Shown: piece by piece, positions 15,898 to 23,426 of the stretch
Layout: each line of letters opens with the position of its first letter
Numbering within the stretch: the first letter of the stretch is position 1
The notes under the pieces: generated by a model
The model's database searches: none
Seen by the model: only the letters and a program-made list of their open reading frames with translations
Told to the model about the DNA's origin: nothing
Program-made: the position numbers and the translations under genes
From: Thioalkalivibrio denitrificans
GTDB taxonomy: Bacteria > Pseudomonadota > Gammaproteobacteria > Ectothiorhodospirales > Ectothiorhodospiraceae
DNA: 34,464 nucleotides
Reading direction: 5' to 3'
Assembly (NCBI RefSeq): GCF_002000365.1
Contig: NZ_MVBK01000019.1
Coordinates: 1-34,464 of the forward strand

Positions 15898-17357
15898 AAC
15901 GGGCGGTCTCCCACGGTAACCCGGGGTCTTCCCTGTTCGCCCGTAGGTCGGCCTTCAGGCCGACAACATGGGGCCCCACACGGCCCGCCCTCTCGGCCTG
16001 AAGGCCGACCTACGTTCCAACCGGACACCCGATCATGCCTCCATGTAAACGTCGGTTCGTCCGAATCCTCGGCCGCGCCTACGACCGGGTAGAACCGGTT
16101 GACCGCCATCTCCCGGTCGATATGCCCGGCCGCGCGGGCAAGGGTCTCCTCGACGGGTGCGCCGTGCCTTATGTCGCGAAAGGCACGGGCAAAGGCCGCC
16201 GTGATCACCGGATAGGCCGGGGTGCGCGGCCGGGGTACGGCATAGCCCTCGTCGAGCTGGCGCACAAACAGGTGCAGCGGCCCACCCGGGCCGTATTCCG
16301 GTGATCGCTGCACCGCCCGGCGGGTGCCCGGCACGGCGCCGTTGGCCCGGCTCATCTCCAGCACCTCTTCCGGCTCCAGCAGAAATGCAAGCAGGGACGC
16401 GGCCAGGTCCGGATCCCGGGCCTCCCGGGTCACGGCCCACTGCCACGACCCCTGCCCCGTCACCATCCGAGGCCCGAAACGGGGCAGCGGCAGAAGCAGG
16501 AGATCGTCCCCGAGCGCGGCGCGATAGGCCGGGTAGTTCCAGTGCCCGCCCCAGGCGAGCGCCACGCGCCCTTGGACGAACGCCGCGTCATCCAGGTTGG
16601 GATCCACGTAGCCCGAGGTGATCCAGTCCTGTATCTCCCGCATGGCCCGCACGGCGCGCGGCGAATCCAGCATGCCCGAGGCACCGCGGCGGTCCTCACG
16701 GTGCACCAGGTCGGCGCCCGCCGACTGGATCAGGGGGGAGAAGGCATAGGTGAACCACTCGTCCGTGTAGTTGAGCTTGAGATCCAGCACCCGCCCGGTC
16801 CCGGACCGCCGGGCCAGTGCCCGCAGCACCCGCCGGAACTCCCCGTCATCCCAGGCATCGTCCGGCCCCTCGGGAACGCGCACGCCCGCCTCCGACAAGG
16901 CCCGCCCGTCCGCCCACAGCCCTAGCCCGGAGTCGAAAGTGCCCACGCCGAACAGCCTGTCCCGCCAGGTGCCCTGGGCAATCAGGGAGGGCAACAGGTC
17001 GTCCTGAATACGTTCATCGAGCAGGTCGTCCAGTGCCCGCAGGCGCCCCTGCCATGCGTAGCTGTACAGGTACGGTCCGTCCAGTTCCAGCACGTCGGGC
17101 AGGCGGCCGGCCAGCGCCGCGGCCTGCACCTGGCCGTTGTAGGATCCTTCGGGGATGAAGGTGAGCCTGATCCGCACATCCGCGTGCCGCGCCTCAAAGC
17201 GGCGCAGCTGTGCCTCCAGGGTGACCCGCTCCGACTCGCGTCCTGCGTGCGCCCAGACGCTCAGCTCCCGATACCCGGCGTCATCGCCGGGCCCCGTGCA
17301 GCCTGCGAGCAGCCACGTCACACCCACGATCCATGCGTTTAGCGGGGATGCCTTCAT
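15894..17357 (-). CDS. Sugar-type ABC substrate-binding lipoprotein with REP-encoded C-terminal tail
   Basis: A 487-aa family-1 solute-binding protein. The lipobox LLAGC at 16-20 predicts a lipoprotein anchored at C20. The core shows the SBP_bac_1 pattern (LSVWAHAGRESERVTLEAQL, LPDVLELDGPYLYSYAWQGRL, GRVALAWGGHWNYPAY, EEVLEMSRANGAVPGTRRAV). A normal protein would end around residue 440. Here the frame continues through a REP doublet that encodes about residues 449-472 (GRPSGREGG and CRPEGRPTGE repeats) before stopping in the GTGA overlap with the permease. The tail is probably a REP insertion that changed or replaced the original stop. The ribosome site is weak. Confidence 0.87.
   Translation of the reverse strand: MKASPLNAWIVGVTWLLAGCTGPGDDAGYRELSVWAHAGRESERVTLEAQLRRFEARHADVRIRLTFIPEGSYNGQVQAAALAGRLPDVLELDGPYLYSYAWQGRLRALDDLLDERIQDDLLPSLIAQGTWRDRLFGVGTFDSGLGLWADGRALSEAGVRVPEGPDDAWDDGEFRRVLRALARRSGTGRVLDLKLNYTDEWFTYAFSPLIQSAGADLVHREDRRGASGMLDSPRAVRAMREIQDWITSGYVDPNLDDAAFVQGRVALAWGGHWNYPAYRAALGDDLLLLPLPRFGPRMVTGQGSWQWAVTREARDPDLAASLLAFLLEPEEVLEMSRANGAVPGTRRAVQRSPEYGPGGPLHLFVRQLDEGYAVPRPRTPAYPVITAAFARAFRDIRHGAPVEETLARAAGHIDREMAVNRFYPVVGAAEDSDEPTFTWRHDRVSGWNVGRPSGREGGPCGAPCCRPEGRPTGEQGRPRVTVGDRPL
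15943..16013. repeat. REP doublet inside the binding-protein gene
   Basis: A left unit, GTAG plus GTCGGCC/GGCCGAC hairpin (15943-15964), and a right unit, TCGGCC/GGCCGA hairpin ending CTAC (15993-16013), are separated by 28 nt. It is the same family as the doublet at 14070 and lies entirely within the translated 3' end of the binding-protein gene. Confidence 0.82.
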
Positions 17358-17757
17358 GCGTTCAGGTTAACTCCAATGCTCGCCTCAGGGGACACAGGGA
17401 CAAGGAATGTTCTCTCGCAAAGGCGCGAAGCACGCGAAGAAGATCGGATCACCACATAGGGCGTCCCGTGGGCGCCGCCGCGCCAACATCCATCCCGGGA
17501 CCCGCAGGAATGGCGTCCCCGCCGCGAACATGCCCACGCTCGGGGTGCCAGCAACCCTTCGGCCCGGGGGCGGACCTCCTGCACCCGGCAACACAGGTAG
17601 ACCGCGGATCATGCCCTTGGTATCCAGCGCGTCTATGCTCCTATTCACAGTGACGGTGCGAGGCAGGGCCTCAGGGCGCCAGCCTCTTCTGATTCCGTAA
17701 TTGGTGAACCGGAATGATCCAGTCAACTCGCTAAATCCATCTCAGGCCCAACTCCGC
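17358..17757. other. Divergent intergenic region
   Basis: Four hundred bases separate the binding-lipoprotein gene from the exported unknown protein. I see no gene and no strong promoter. The only structure is a copy of the CGCGAAG repeat at 17412-17441. The in-frame TTG and GTG codons at 17701-17706 could extend the right-hand gene but lack a ribosome site. Confidence 0.5.
17412..17441 (+). repeat. Dispersed CGCGAAG repeat, partial copy
   Basis: Thirty bases match 31825-31854 at 29 of 30 positions (CTCTCGCAAAG, then two CGCGAAG units). It is the trailing half of the longer repeat seen at 31787 and 33206. Confidence 0.75.
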
Positions 17758-18666
17758 ATGCCACAGCCATCAAAGCCGATCGCCACGCTCCTTGCCGCGC
17801 TCATCACCATGTTCCTGCTGACGCCCGCAGGACAGCACGTCCTCGGGGCTGATCGGCTCACAGATATCGACAGAGCCCTTGAAGCCATTGCCGACAGTCC
17901 CTTCGACGAGCCTCTGCATCTCGAGTCCGTTGAGGAGGACGACGGGGTTCAGGGCGACATCCATGCCCTGATGAATATTCCCCATGAAGCCCTGGTTGCA
18001 GCCCTGGCCCGCGTCGAAACCTGGTGCGAGATTCTGTTCCTGCACATCAACGTCAAGGCATGCGTGCATGACGCGGATGATGGTCAACTGACACTGTTCA
18101 TGGGGCCCAGGCGCTACCAGGACCCGGCCGTGTCGGAGCAGATCCACTTCCGGTTCCGGGTTGACCATGCGGACGATGACAGACTGACCGTCTCGCTTGA
18201 TGCGGACCGCGGACCACACGGCCTGCGCGGGGTCAGCATGGAGGTACAGGCCGTCCCGATCGACGAGGACACAAGCCTCTTGCATATGCACTACGCACTG
18301 CGCTACGGGCGACTCGCACGAACGGTGCTTGCCGTGTACTTCGCTTTCCGTGGGCGAGAACTCATCGGCTTCACTATCGCGGAGACCGACGAGGCAGGCG
18401 ATCCCGTTTATGTGGACGGCCTGCGCGGCATGATCGAACGCAACACGGTGCGTTTCTATTTCGCGCTGAAGACCTACTTTCGGTATCCCGATCCGGATCA
18501 GCTTCAGGCACGCCTGGAACACTGGTTCGATCTCACCGAACGCCACCCCGATCAGCTCCGAATTCGCGACCGGGACGATTACCTGGCCCAAAAGGCCAGG
18601 GAGCGGCAGGATCAGGAGGATCTGCAGGCGACAGGGGGGCTTCCGGAAGCGACCGATCCCTGGTGA
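17758..18666 (+). CDS. Exported protein of unknown function
   Basis: A 302-aa protein I do not recognise. From ATG 17758 it starts with a plausible Sec signal (MPQPSKPIATLLAALITMFL, cleavage near VLGAD). The rest looks like one soluble alpha/beta domain, with NIPHEALVAALARVETWCE and a run of beta-type stretches around residues 130-215. A charged, Gln/Glu-rich tail ends it. This layout is reminiscent of START/SRPBCC-like lipid-binding folds, but that is only an impression. The open frame runs up to TTG 17701, giving 19 more residues; I prefer 17758 because the signal peptide then starts at residue 1, although its ribosome site is poor. It converges on the cytochrome gene with a 10-bp gap. Confidence 0.7.
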   Translation: MPQPSKPIATLLAALITMFLLTPAGQHVLGADRLTDIDRALEAIADSPFDEPLHLESVEEDDGVQGDIHALMNIPHEALVAALARVETWCEILFLHINVKACVHDADDGQLTLFMGPRRYQDPAVSEQIHFRFRVDHADDDRLTVSLDADRGPHGLRGVSMEVQAVPIDEDTSLLHMHYALRYGRLARTVLAVYFAFRGRELIGFTIAETDEAGDPVYVDGLRGMIERNTVRFYFALKTYFRYPDPDQLQARLEHWFDLTERHPDQLRIRDRDDYLAQKARERQDQEDLQATGGLPEATDPW

Positions 18667-18676
18667 CGGGTCTTCG

Positions 18677-18982
18677 CTACTCTGTCAGCTGATAGTAGCG
18701 CCGGTTCACGTAGCGCGTGACCAGCTCGATCTCCTCACTGGTCCACTGCAACCCGGCATGCACGCTCCAGGACGCCACCTGTTCACGCAGTCCGCCGAGG
18801 GTGGATACCCTGCGCCGCTCGCGGGTGTGCACCCACTGTTCGTGGCACTGCTGGCAATGATTCTGGTAAAGAGCCCGGCCCGGGTCGAAGTCCTGCGCCG
18901 CCAGCGGCGCAGAGATGATCCAGAACATGACCAGCCCCGCCAAAGGCATCGTTATCCGGATTGAAGCCCTTCTTCTCGTCAT
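18677..18982 (-). CDS. Small monoheme c-type cytochrome
   Basis: A 101-aa periplasmic cytochrome. A signal peptide covers about 1-29 (cleavage after APLAA). A single heme site CQQCH is at 43-47, within ALYQNHCQQCHEQWVHTRERR. After the heme site there is no methionine at all, so the usual class-I Met ligand is absent; His75 in the SWSVHAG segment is a candidate sixth ligand. The C-terminal helix EEIELVTRYVNRRYYQLTE is typical of small cytochromes of this group. The start at 18982 has GGAGGT close upstream; in-frame upstream sequence to 19114 covers the neighbouring gene. It lies 61 nt after the TVP38 gene and is probably co-transcribed with it. Confidence 0.85.
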   Translation of the reverse strand: MTRRRASIRITMPLAGLVMFWIISAPLAAQDFDPGRALYQNHCQQCHEQWVHTRERRRVSTLGGLREQVASWSVHAGLQWTSEEIELVTRYVNRRYYQLTE

Positions 18983-19043
18983 GATTCCCACCTCCTTCGG
19001 GGATGCCACGAAAACGAGCCGATCCACGCACTGGAAACGCGGG

Positions 19044-19721
19044 CTACCAGTCGCCCAACCAGGCCCATGCACGCCGTGTCGCCCACCACAGCAGGACCAA
19101 CGCCGCGAAGACAACCAACATGATCACAAACACCTCACCCGTTTCGGGCATGCGTTCAACCTGCAATACCAGTTGCGTGGCAGCCACCACGATCACCGTG
19201 GGCGGCACGATGCCGACGGCGGTACCCAGCAGGAAATCCCGGAAGCGGATGTGCGTGGTGCCGGCGGCCAGGTTGATCAGGGCCTGAGACACGATGGGCA
19301 ACATGTTCACCACGATCATGCTAACCACGCCCCGCCTGGCGATGGCGCGGCTCAGGCGCCTCATGCGCGGCCCGGACAGGCGCCGTACCGGTCTGCGTCC
19401 CACATAGCGACCGATCAGGTAGCCGATCACCGCACCTGCGAGCGTTCCGAAATAGCCCACCGCCAGCCCCCACCAGGGCCCCAGCAGGATCACCGCCACG
19501 GGCACCAGCAGGATCTGCGGGATCGCCACCTGCTGACCCAGCACGACGCCCGCGAACACCAGCCAGTGCAGCCACGGCCCCTCGGCCAGCTGCCCGGCCC
19601 GGGCCTGTATGTGCGCGGGCTGCCAGTCGCCCTCGTGCATGACGATGGCCCAGAACGCCGCCAGTACCAGCAACGCGGCGATGACCGACAGGAACAGAAT
19701 CAGCCGGAGCCGCGGCGTCAT
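19044..19721 (-). CDS. TVP38/TMEM64 (VTT-domain) membrane protein
   Basis: A 225-aa inner-membrane protein of the VTT (SNARE-associated/DedA-like) superfamily. The first helix is at about 7-28. The core has the family signature GLAVGYFGTLAGAVIGYLIGR, then MLPIVSQALINLAAGTTHIRFRDFLLGT and PPTVIVVAAT. VTT proteins are linked to lipid scrambling or membrane homeostasis, but the bacterial TVP38 role is not settled. It sits upstream of the small cytochrome on the same strand. Confidence 0.9.
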   Translation of the reverse strand: MTPRLRLILFLSVIAALLVLAAFWAIVMHEGDWQPAHIQARAGQLAEGPWLHWLVFAGVVLGQQVAIPQILLVPVAVILLGPWWGLAVGYFGTLAGAVIGYLIGRYVGRRPVRRLSGPRMRRLSRAIARRGVVSMIVVNMLPIVSQALINLAAGTTHIRFRDFLLGTAVGIVPPTVIVVAATQLVLQVERMPETGEVFVIMLVVFAALVLLWWATRRAWAWLGDW

Positions 19722-19894
19722 GACACGCTGAGGGCGTCCGCCGGCCGGGGCATGAACACGTGGGCCGGGTGGACGTCCGTCTCTGTATGCACCCGCAGAG
19801 CGCAGCGCACGTGCGCGACACGGGCAACCGGCACCTCACAGGAATCAGTCCCGCACAAGCAAACACACCGCCCGCAGACGCCCTGACCGGACCC

Positions 19895-20362
19895 TCAATG
19901 AACCACCAGCACCGGACACTTGGCGTGGTGCAGCACCCGCTGTGTAGTGCTGCCCATGAGGATCTCCTCGACCCGGGAAAGGCCCCGCCGGCCCATGACG
20001 ATCATCCCGCCCTTTACCGAACCGGAATGGTCCAGGATGGCGGCGGCCGCCTCCCCGGTGATGATCTTCTCCTCGACAGACACCGAGGAATCGCCCATGG
20101 CCTCGCGGGCCGATTCAAAGGCGGCCCCTGCCGTCTCGTCCCGCAGTTTCTCGAATCCGCCCGGAGAGTAATACTGCAGCTTTTCCGCCCGGTCGGTTTC
20201 CTTCGGCCACCCGAACATGTCCATAGGCGTTTCCGGGAACGCGAACAGCAGCTGCACGGGCACGCCCAGTTTCTCCGCCATCCGCGCCGCATAGGCTGCG
20301 GCGGCGCTGGCATTCTTGGAACCGTCAACAGGGACCAGAAGTACTTCTGGCATATCGCTCAT
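19895..20362 (-). CDS. Universal stress protein, UspA family
   Basis: A 155-aa single-domain Usp. LLVPVDGSKNA at the N-terminus and the ATP-binding pattern G124-x2-G127-x9-G137-S138 near the C-terminus are intact, so it should bind ATP like MJ0577-type members. The central MDMFGWPKETDRAEKLQYY insert is seen in proteobacterial Usps of this length. The ATG at 20362 has GGAGG 5 nt upstream. It is divergent from the signalling operon across a ~410-bp control region. Family is certain; the stress it answers is not. Confidence 0.94.
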   Translation of the reverse strand: MSDMPEVLLVPVDGSKNASAAAAYAARMAEKLGVPVQLLFAFPETPMDMFGWPKETDRAEKLQYYSPGGFEKLRDETAGAAFESAREAMGDSSVSVEEKIITGEAAAAILDHSGSVKGGMIVMGRRGLSRVEEILMGSTTQRVLHHAKCPVLVVH

Positions 20363-20416
20363 GTGGGCCTCCGGGAACAGTGAATGTCTGCAGTATCTTA
20401 CGGATTTTCCATCAAT

Positions 20417-20462
20417 CCATGAGCTTAGCCCATGAGCCGGGAAGTGGGTTGATATGGCTCAT
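20417..20462. promoter_or_regulatory. CCATGAGC repeat group
   Basis: CCATGAGC occurs at 20417-20424 and 20430-20437. An inverted GGCTCAT at 20456-20462 pairs with ATGAGCC at 20432-20438. This is 55-100 bp upstream of the usp start codon and may be a regulatory site for usp; no regulator can be named. Confidence 0.3.
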
Positions 20463-20654
20463 ACGGTCGCAGGACGCGTACAGGCAGGCGTAGCGACCGA
20501 ACCGCGGGACGCCGGGGCATGCGCACCGCGGATGGAGACACCGGCAAGCCTCCATATCCCATGTGGCCAAGAAAGAGTCAACACGAAAAATACCGCCTTC
20601 CCGCCTGATGCGGATTGGTTTTGCCCCATGCCCCCTTGCCGCTCCGGCCCAGGT

Positions 20655-20695
20655 TGTCGGGAACTGTCGGACATTTCCCGACAGAAACTGTCGGG
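20655..20695. promoter_or_regulatory. TGTCGGG operator-like cluster upstream of the signalling operon
   Basis: Four copies of a TGTCGG(G) half-site lie within 41 bp: direct at 20655, 20665 and 20689, and inverted as TTCCCGACA at 20675-20683. Two direct copies are exactly 10 bp apart (one helical turn). TGTCGG-N7-CCGACA (20665-20683) forms a dyad of the kind bound by dimeric regulators, including some sigma-54 activators. It ends 80 bp before the chosen kinase start. No -24/-12 promoter was seen. Confidence 0.5.
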
Positions 20696-20775
20696 TATGG
20701 ACGTACAGACGACTGGGCGGGTCTTTACCAGACTTTACACGAAGGGGAATGCTCCCCTGCCGACGGACCGCGCTC

Positions 20776-22992
20776 ATGTCATCGAGTGCAACACGCAGCA
20801 CCGGCGTCAGCGAGCCCATGGCATCCCTGACGGACACATGGAGCCGGCTACGAACCCGCGCCTTCGAGTTCCGCCTGCCTCGTGCCTCCGCCGTGATCGG
20901 CGTCATCGCGGCGGCGCTGGTGCTGGTCAGCTGGTGGCTCACGGACCAGGCGGTCACACGTCACGCCGAGGATCGCTTTGAGTTCCGCACGGCGCAGATC
21001 GAATGGCAGATCATCGAACGCATGCGCGCCTATGAGCAGATCCTGCGGGGTGGCGCCGCCCTCTTCGCTGCATCCGAGGAGGTCACGAGGGATGAATGGC
21101 GCGCCTATGTGCGAAAACTCGCCATACAGGACCGTTATCCGGGTTTGCAGGGCATAGGCTACACCCATCGCATCCCCCCGGAAGAACTGGAAGCCCACCT
21201 GATCCAGGTCCGTGCGGAAGGATTTCCCGATTACACCATCCGCCCGCGAGGGGAACGTGACGAGTATTTCTCCATCATCTACCTGGAACCCTTCGACTGG
21301 AGAAACCAGCGCGCCTTCGGATACGACATGTACACGGAAGAGACTCGACGAACCGCAATGGACAGGGCCCGCGACATGGGCCAACCGGCCATATCTGGCG
21401 TCGTGAAGCTGATGCAGGAAACGGAGAGTGACGTCCAGCCGGGATTTCTCATGTACGTGCCGGTCTACCGGGACGGCTTCACGCCCTCGGATGCTCGGCA
21501 ACGTCGGGATGCATTGGCGGGTTTCGTGTACAGCCCGTTCCGTGCACACAACCTGATGAACGACATCCTTGGGCCGGGACCGGCGGACATCGGTTTCGAA
21601 ATCCATGACCACCTGCCGGACCCCGACGGGGCTGTCATCTACACAAGCAGACCCGACCTCCACGACATCCACCCCAGACCGCGGTTCACACGCCACTCGA
21701 CGCTCGAGATCGCCGGACAGACCTGGCAACTGTGGTTTGCGTCCAAGCCGGCCTTTGAGTACCAGGTCCGCAGCGACACCCCGAACATGGTGCTGATGGG
21801 AGGCGCCGCGATCAGCCTGCTGCTGTTTGCCGTGGGCTGGACCATAGAGGCCGGCAAGCACCGGGCCACGGCCTTCCGACATGTGGTGGACTCCGCACTG
21901 GACGGCATCATTGCCATCGATCACCACGGACGGGTGCTCGAGTTCAACACGGCTGCCGAAGCCATGTTCCGGATTCCACGATCGGAGGCCCTCGGTCGGG
22001 AACTCGCGGATCTCATCATCCCCGAGGACCTGCGCGAAGATCATCGCCGGGCGCTGGCCGAGCGGATCCGAAGCGCAACCCCTCTCGGAAAGGGTCGACG
22101 ATTCGAAACCCGGGCCATGCGCGCGGACGGCTCCCAGTTCCCCGCCGAGATCTCCGTCACCCGTGTCGGCACCCGCAAGCCTGCGGTCTTCAGCGGCTTC
22201 GTGCGCGACATCTCGAGGCGAGTCCAGCAGGAAGGAGAGATCCGTCGCCTGAATGCCGACCTGGAGCGTCGCGTGGAGGAACGCACCGCGGAACTGCGCG
22301 TTGCAAACGCGGAACTGGAGGCCTTCGCGTACTCCGTCTCCCACGATCTGCGCGCGCCCTTGCGCGCCATCGACGGATTCAGCCTCAACCTGCTGGAGAC
22401 TTACGGGCCGCAGTTCGACGAGCAAGGGCGGCATTTCCTCTCCCGCGTCCGGGCCGGGGCGGGCCGGATGGGGGCCCTGATCGACGACCTGCTCAAGCTG
22501 TCCCGGGTCACGCGTGCGCCGCTTCGCCGGGAACCCACTGATCTCAGTGCGCTGGCCCACGAGATCATGGACACCCTTCGCGCAGAAGATCCGGGACGCG
22601 AGGCACGTATTTCGATCGCCGACGGCATGGTGGCCGCCGTGGACGCCCGCCTCATCCGGGTGGCGCTGGAAAACCTCCTGGGCAACGCCTGGAAGTTCAC
22701 CTCACGCGAGCGGGTCACGGAGATCGCGTTTGGCTGCACAAGCGCAGACGGCAGATCGCTCTACCATGTGCGGGACAACGGCGTCGGCTTCGACATGACC
22801 TATGCCGACAAGCTGTTCGCGCCCTTCCAGCGGCTTCACCTGGAGCGGGATTTCGAAGGCACCGGGATCGGCCTGGCCACGGTGCAGCGCATCGTTCGAC
22901 GCCATGGCGGAGAAATCCACGTCAGTGCGTCTTCGGGCGGAGGCGCCACGTTCACTTTCACACTCGAGGGCTCGGATCATGACGGCATCTAG
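20776..22992 (+). CDS. CHASE-PAS sensor histidine kinase
   Basis: A membrane kinase of about 738 aa. A first helix (ASAVIGVIAAALVLVSWWLT) precedes a periplasmic CHASE domain of ~260 residues (RYPGLQGIGYTHRIPPEEL; YEPV-like VPVYRDG), and a second helix (GGAAISLLLFAVGWTIEAG) follows. Next come a PAS domain (DSALDGIIAIDHHGRVLEFN), a short coiled coil, HisKA with the phospho-His in SVSHDLRAPLRA (H523 in this numbering), and a HATPase with ENLLGNAWKFTS, DNGVGFDM and GTGIGLATV boxes. The start is uncertain: ATG 20776 has GGA 8 nt upstream; ATGs at 20749 and 20818 are alternatives. It overlaps the receiver gene by 14 nt. CHASE ligands are unknown small molecules. Confidence 0.9.
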   Translation: MSSSATRSTGVSEPMASLTDTWSRLRTRAFEFRLPRASAVIGVIAAALVLVSWWLTDQAVTRHAEDRFEFRTAQIEWQIIERMRAYEQILRGGAALFAASEEVTRDEWRAYVRKLAIQDRYPGLQGIGYTHRIPPEELEAHLIQVRAEGFPDYTIRPRGERDEYFSIIYLEPFDWRNQRAFGYDMYTEETRRTAMDRARDMGQPAISGVVKLMQETESDVQPGFLMYVPVYRDGFTPSDARQRRDALAGFVYSPFRAHNLMNDILGPGPADIGFEIHDHLPDPDGAVIYTSRPDLHDIHPRPRFTRHSTLEIAGQTWQLWFASKPAFEYQVRSDTPNMVLMGGAAISLLLFAVGWTIEAGKHRATAFRHVVDSALDGIIAIDHHGRVLEFNTAAEAMFRIPRSEALGRELADLIIPEDLREDHRRALAERIRSATPLGKGRRFETRAMRADGSQFPAEISVTRVGTRKPAVFSGFVRDISRRVQQEGEIRRLNADLERRVEERTAELRVANAELEAFAYSVSHDLRAPLRAIDGFSLNLLETYGPQFDEQGRHFLSRVRAGAGRMGALIDDLLKLSRVTRAPLRREPTDLSALAHEIMDTLRAEDPGREARISIADGMVAAVDARLIRVALENLLGNAWKFTSRERVTEIAFGCTSADGRSLYHVRDNGVGFDMTYADKLFAPFQRLHLERDFEGTGIGLATVQRIVRRHGGEIHVSASSGGGATFTFTLEGSDHDGI

Positions 22993-23422
22993 ACGCATCC
23001 TGCTCGTCGAGGACAACCCGGATGACGAAGAGCTGACCCTCATGGCCCTTCGAAAGAACAACATCGTCAACGACGTGGCGGTGGCCCGGGACGGGGTCGA
23101 TGCCCTCGAGTACCTGTTCATGGAGGGCCGGTACAAGGATCGCGCGCCGGCCGATCTGCCGCAGGTGGTCCTGCTGGACCTCAAGCTGCCCCGGATCGGC
23201 GGCCTGGAGGTGCTCGAGCGCATGCGTGCGAATCCGCGCACGCGGGTGCTCCCCGTGGTGGTGCTCACCTCCTCCAGCGAGGAGGAGGACATCGTCTCCA
23301 GCTATCGCCTCGGCGCCAACAGCTATGTGCGAAAACCCGTCAACTTCAACGACTTCACCGAGGCAGCCCGACAGCTCGGCCTGTACTGGCTGCTGATCAA
23401 CCAACCGCCGCCGCACGACTGA
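22979..23422 (+). CDS. Single-domain response regulator, Rcp1-like
   Basis: A 147-aa stand-alone receiver. The acidic pair E11/D12, phospho-acceptor D67 (VLLDLKLP), T97 and K119 (RKP) are all present. The loop between the first strand and D67 includes the FMEGRYKDRAPADLP insert characteristic of Rcp1-type receivers that partner phytochrome-like or HisKA kinases. No output domain follows, so it acts by phosphotransfer or protein contact. The ATG at 22979 overlaps the kinase end by 14 nt, and the next gene starts 4 nt after its stop, so it is the likely partner of the CHASE kinase. Confidence 0.93.
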   Translation: MTASRRILLVEDNPDDEELTLMALRKNNIVNDVAVARDGVDALEYLFMEGRYKDRAPADLPQVVLLDLKLPRIGGLEVLERMRANPRTRVLPVVVLTSSSEEEDIVSSYRLGANSYVRKPVNFNDFTEAARQLGLYWLLINQPPPHD

Positions 23423-23426
23423 CCCG

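Larger units (their letters stand above)
20363..20775. other. Divergent control region between usp and the signalling operon
   Basis: A stretch of 413 bp with no gene I trust. Open frames run through it from 20563 but without ribosome sites or protein-like composition. It holds two groups of short repeats: CCATGAGC-type near 20417-20462 and TGTCGGG-type at 20655-20695. Confidence 0.55.

Noticed and set aside
20563-20775. N-terminal extension of the CHASE kinase to ATG 20563
   Set aside because: The extra 71 residues are Cys/Arg/Pro-rich, lack a ribosome site and run through the TGTCGGG repeat cluster, which looks like control DNA.
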